Below, piece after piece: positions 62,000 to 64,000 of a stretch of 64,000 nt of DNA. Location: NCBI RefSeq assembly GCF_016889705.1, contig NZ_CP069526.1:1-64000 (forward strand), in the 5' to 3' direction. Every line of letters begins with the position of its first letter. Within the stretch, counting starts at the first letter, position 1. The translations under genes were made by a program, and so were the position numbers. Source of the DNA: Amycolatopsis sp. FDAARGOS 1241 (GTDB lineage: Bacteria > Actinomycetota > Actinomycetes > Mycobacteriales > Pseudonocardiaceae). Below the pieces are notes generated by a model, which ran no database searches, was not told the DNA's origin, and saw only the letters and a program-made list of their open reading frames with translations.

Positions 62000-63324
62000 A
62001 TGCAGATAAATCTGCGAGGTCGGGGCACTGCGTTCGCCGCGCTCGCGCTGGGGATGCTGATGGCATCGCTGGACACCAACGTGGTCGTCGCGGCGCTGCC
62101 CGTGATCGCCGCGGATCTCGGGGGCGCCACGCGGTGGGCGGGGTGACGGCGGCCTACCTGCTGGCCGTGGCCGTGTCGACGCCCGTGCACGGCAGCCTCG
62201 GTGACCGCTGGGGCCGCCGACGGACGTTCGCCGGCTCGGCGCTCGTGTTCGCCGCCGGGTCGCTCGCGTGCGCGTTGGCGCCGGACGTGCCCGCGCTGGT
62301 CGCTTTTCGCGCCGTGCAGGGGCTCGGCGGCAGTGGGCTGATCGTGGCCGCGGTGGCGGGCCTGGCGGAGCTGTTCGACTGCGCGGAGCTGGTGCGCCGT
62401 CAGGGCTGGCTCACGGCGGTGTTCGCCGTGTCGGCGATCGGGGGCGCTCCGCTGGGCGGCGTGCTGGCCGCCACGGCGGGTTGGCGCTCGTCTTCCTGCT
62501 GAATCTCCCGCTCTGCGCCGTGGCGCTGCTGGGTGCGCGAGCGGTCCCCGGCGCCCGCCGGGTGAGCCGAACCGCGTTCGACTGGGCGGGCGCGCTGCTG
62601 GTCGCCGTGGCCGGCGGCGGGATCGTCGTGCTCGGCAGTGCCGGTGCGATTGACCGCGATCCGCTGCGGGCGACCGTGGTGGTTCTCCTCGCTCTCGTCG
62701 CGACCCTCGCGTTCGTCCGCGTCGAACGGCGCGCCGCCGCACCACTGCTCCCACCGCGCCTCTTCGCCGACTCCGGGCTCGCCCGAGCCATCGGCGTCAC
62801 CTTTCTCAGCGGAGTCGCGCTCTTCGGCAGCTTCACCTACGTCCCGCTCGTCCTCGGCGGCTCGCCGGCCACGACGGGTCTGCTGCTCCTGCCGATGACC
62901 GCCGGGCAACTGTTGGTGACCAGCGGATTCGCCGCGTTCACGCGCCGGTTTCCCCGGCTCACGGCCTGGGGTCGGCTGGGCCCTGGCCCTCGGCGTGGCG
63001 GGACTCCTCGCGACGGCCGCGATCCCGATAGTGCCGCCGGGTGGCGCCCGGTTCGGGGTGAGCATCGCCGGACTGGCGTGCAACGGGGCCGCTCTCGGCC
63101 TGTCCATGCAGGTCTACGCGCTGCTCGCGCAGTACTGGGCGCCTGCGGACGTCCTCGGCTCGGCGATGGCCACGCTCACCTTCGCGCGGCAGATCGGCGG
63201 CTCGCTCGGCATCGCCCTCTTCGGCCTCCGGTCCGGGCCTGCGGTGTTCGTCGCGGCCGCCGCGGTTCTGCTGGTTGCGTGGATTTTCGCGCCGCGGGCC
63301 GCGCACGACCGGCTCGTGCGGTGA
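62000..63324 (+). pseudogene. Frameshifted DHA2-type MFS exporter
   Basis: Translation must change frame three times to read one MFS protein of about 440 residues. The segments are 62000 to about 62140 (ALGMLMASLDTNVVVAALPV), then to about 62487 (LGDRWGRRRTFAGSALVFAA), then to about 62972 (FGSFTYVPLVLGG), then to 63324. The breaks fit single-base changes: a missing T near 62137, a missing C near 62487 and an extra G in a G-run near 62972. The start is ATG 62000. Sequencing error cannot be excluded, but three indels in 0.85 kb, with intact neighbours, favour a real pseudogene. Confidence 0.8.
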
Positions 63325-63393
63325 TCGCTCGATCGGCGAAAATCCGGGCGCAAGTCTCGCGGGCGATCGAACTTGTGTTCTATCATGCTCCGC

Positions 63394-64000
63394 GTGGATC
63401 GGACGATCTCGCTGTTCTCGGCGGAGGCGAGCGGCCCCGGGCTCCCGGACCTGGCCGGCCTGCTGTGCTGCCAGGGACAGATCACCGGCTTCGGGCGCAC
63501 GGCGGCGCGGCTGTCCGTGATCGTCGACGAGCAGTGGCGCGCGGGGGTGCTGGCGCGCGAGTGCCGCCGGCGTGGGGCCGACGCGCAGGTGACCGTGGCC
63601 GACTGTGGCCGCCCGCAGGTGCGCACGTCGTTCCGTGTCGATCTGCTGCCGCTGGCGGCGCGGTGGCTGCGCACAGGGTGCTCCGGTCCGACCGAAGACG
63701 ATTCGGGCAAGGCGGTGCCCGACGGGTTCCGCCTGAGCGGCGCGATGTTGCGCATGTGGGCGCTCGCGGCGGGGCGTCCGGGCCCGTCGGGTTACCTGCT
63801 CGGCATGGACCCGCTCGCGCCCGGGATGCACGAGGAACTGCTGGCCGCGCTGGAGCCGCTCGGCGTGCAGGCGCGGCTGCTGGGGCCGAAGGCGGAGGAG
63901 CCGGGCGTACGGGTGTCCGGCCGGCGCCGGCTCGACGGGTTGCTCGAGCTCATCGGCGAACCACCCGCGGGCGCGGAAGCCGCGTGGCCCGAGCTGCCGG
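63394..64000 (+). CDS. WhiA-like LAGLIDADG-fold protein, truncated by the window end (Rv3647c position)
   Basis: The frame is open to the window edge (202 codons). The N terminus resembles the WhiA homing-endonuclease-like domain: DLAGLLCCQGQITGFGRTAA, then a second half with RLSGAMLRMWALAAG and GVRVSGRRRLDGLLELIG. Whether a C-terminal DNA-binding domain follows is unseen. GTG 63394 lies 7 bp after TATCAT, a fitting -10 box, so a leaderless transcript is likely; ATG 63385 is the alternative. M. tuberculosis has Rv3647c here, followed by topA. Confidence 0.7.
   Translation, partial: MDRTISLFSAEASGPGLPDLAGLLCCQGQITGFGRTAARLSVIVDEQWRAGVLARECRRRGADAQVTVADCGRPQVRTSFRVDLLPLAARWLRTGCSGPTEDDSGKAVPDGFRLSGAMLRMWALAAGRPGPSGYLLGMDPLAPGMHEELLAALEPLGVQARLLGPKAEEPGVRVSGRRRLDGLLELIGEPPAGAEAAWPELP

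Overview
This window is high-GC, densely packed actinobacterial chromosome. GTG starts, ATGA/GTGA overlaps, a WhiB regulator, mycoredoxin, MarP and a 6C small RNA all point that way. Gene order from the metallophosphoesterase and penicillin-binding protein to the WhiA-like gene at the right end follows the Mycobacterium tuberculosis Rv3683 to Rv3647c segment, reversed overall. The segment is broken by blocks M. tuberculosis lacks, including a second sliding clamp, a MurNAc-recycling cluster, a nickel/cobalt permease and an SDR/symporter/regulator operon. A member of the Pseudonocardiaceae, most likely Amycolatopsis-like, fits best; this is inferred from synteny and protein style, not from a database search.

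Layout. 0-5 kb: end of an unknown gene, a tRNA-Pro, a metallophosphoesterase, two small paralogous membrane proteins and a class A PBP. 5-13 kb: WhiB4-type regulator, paired Get3/ArsA-like ATPases, DUF4177 protein, RidA, two tandem paralogues of unknown family, Nudix hydrolase, metallo-beta-lactamase-fold hydrolase and mycoredoxin. 12.6-16 kb: a DnaN paralogue flanked by minisatellites, and an MFS exporter. 16-22.5 kb: CRP-family regulator, endonuclease III, TlpA-like thioredoxin, CoA-type Nudix hydrolase, MarP, an EphE-like hydrolase and a holin-like protein. 22.5-37 kb: NhaA, POT transporter, VIT-family protein, DUF2848/cupin pair, AT-hook protein, acetyl-CoA synthetase, GNAT, phosphoribosyltransferase with a Fic-like partner, SDR/MHS symporter/PucR-type regulator and Ni/Co permease. 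37-44.5 kb: nagZ-namZ-serine hydrolase-murR-murQ on one strand. 45-54 kb: HAD phosphatase, divergent 6C sRNA, then ssd and a tad pilus operon. 54-64 kb: primase-polymerase-like protein, DEAH helicase, proton-pumping pyrophosphatase, lipoprotein, MarR regulator beside a frameshifted MFS gene, and a truncated WhiA-like gene.

The most unusual property is the repeats. (1) About 185-bp decayed copies of the ssd leader plus its first codons lie in front of ssd. (2) An 87-bp (29-residue) array lies between tadA and tadB; all spacings between its copies are multiples of three, and the resulting 450-codon frame overlaps tadA and tadB by ATGA. (3) About 400 residues of 54-59-residue repeats are inserted in frame into the DEAH helicase. 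(4) A roughly 128-bp array lies upstream of the second sliding clamp. Other items are a 168-bp nested palindrome, a phosphoribosyltransferase coupled to a Fic-fold protein without catalytic His, an EphE-like protein with Ala at the nucleophile position, and two perfect DnaA boxes between the 6C RNA and ssd.
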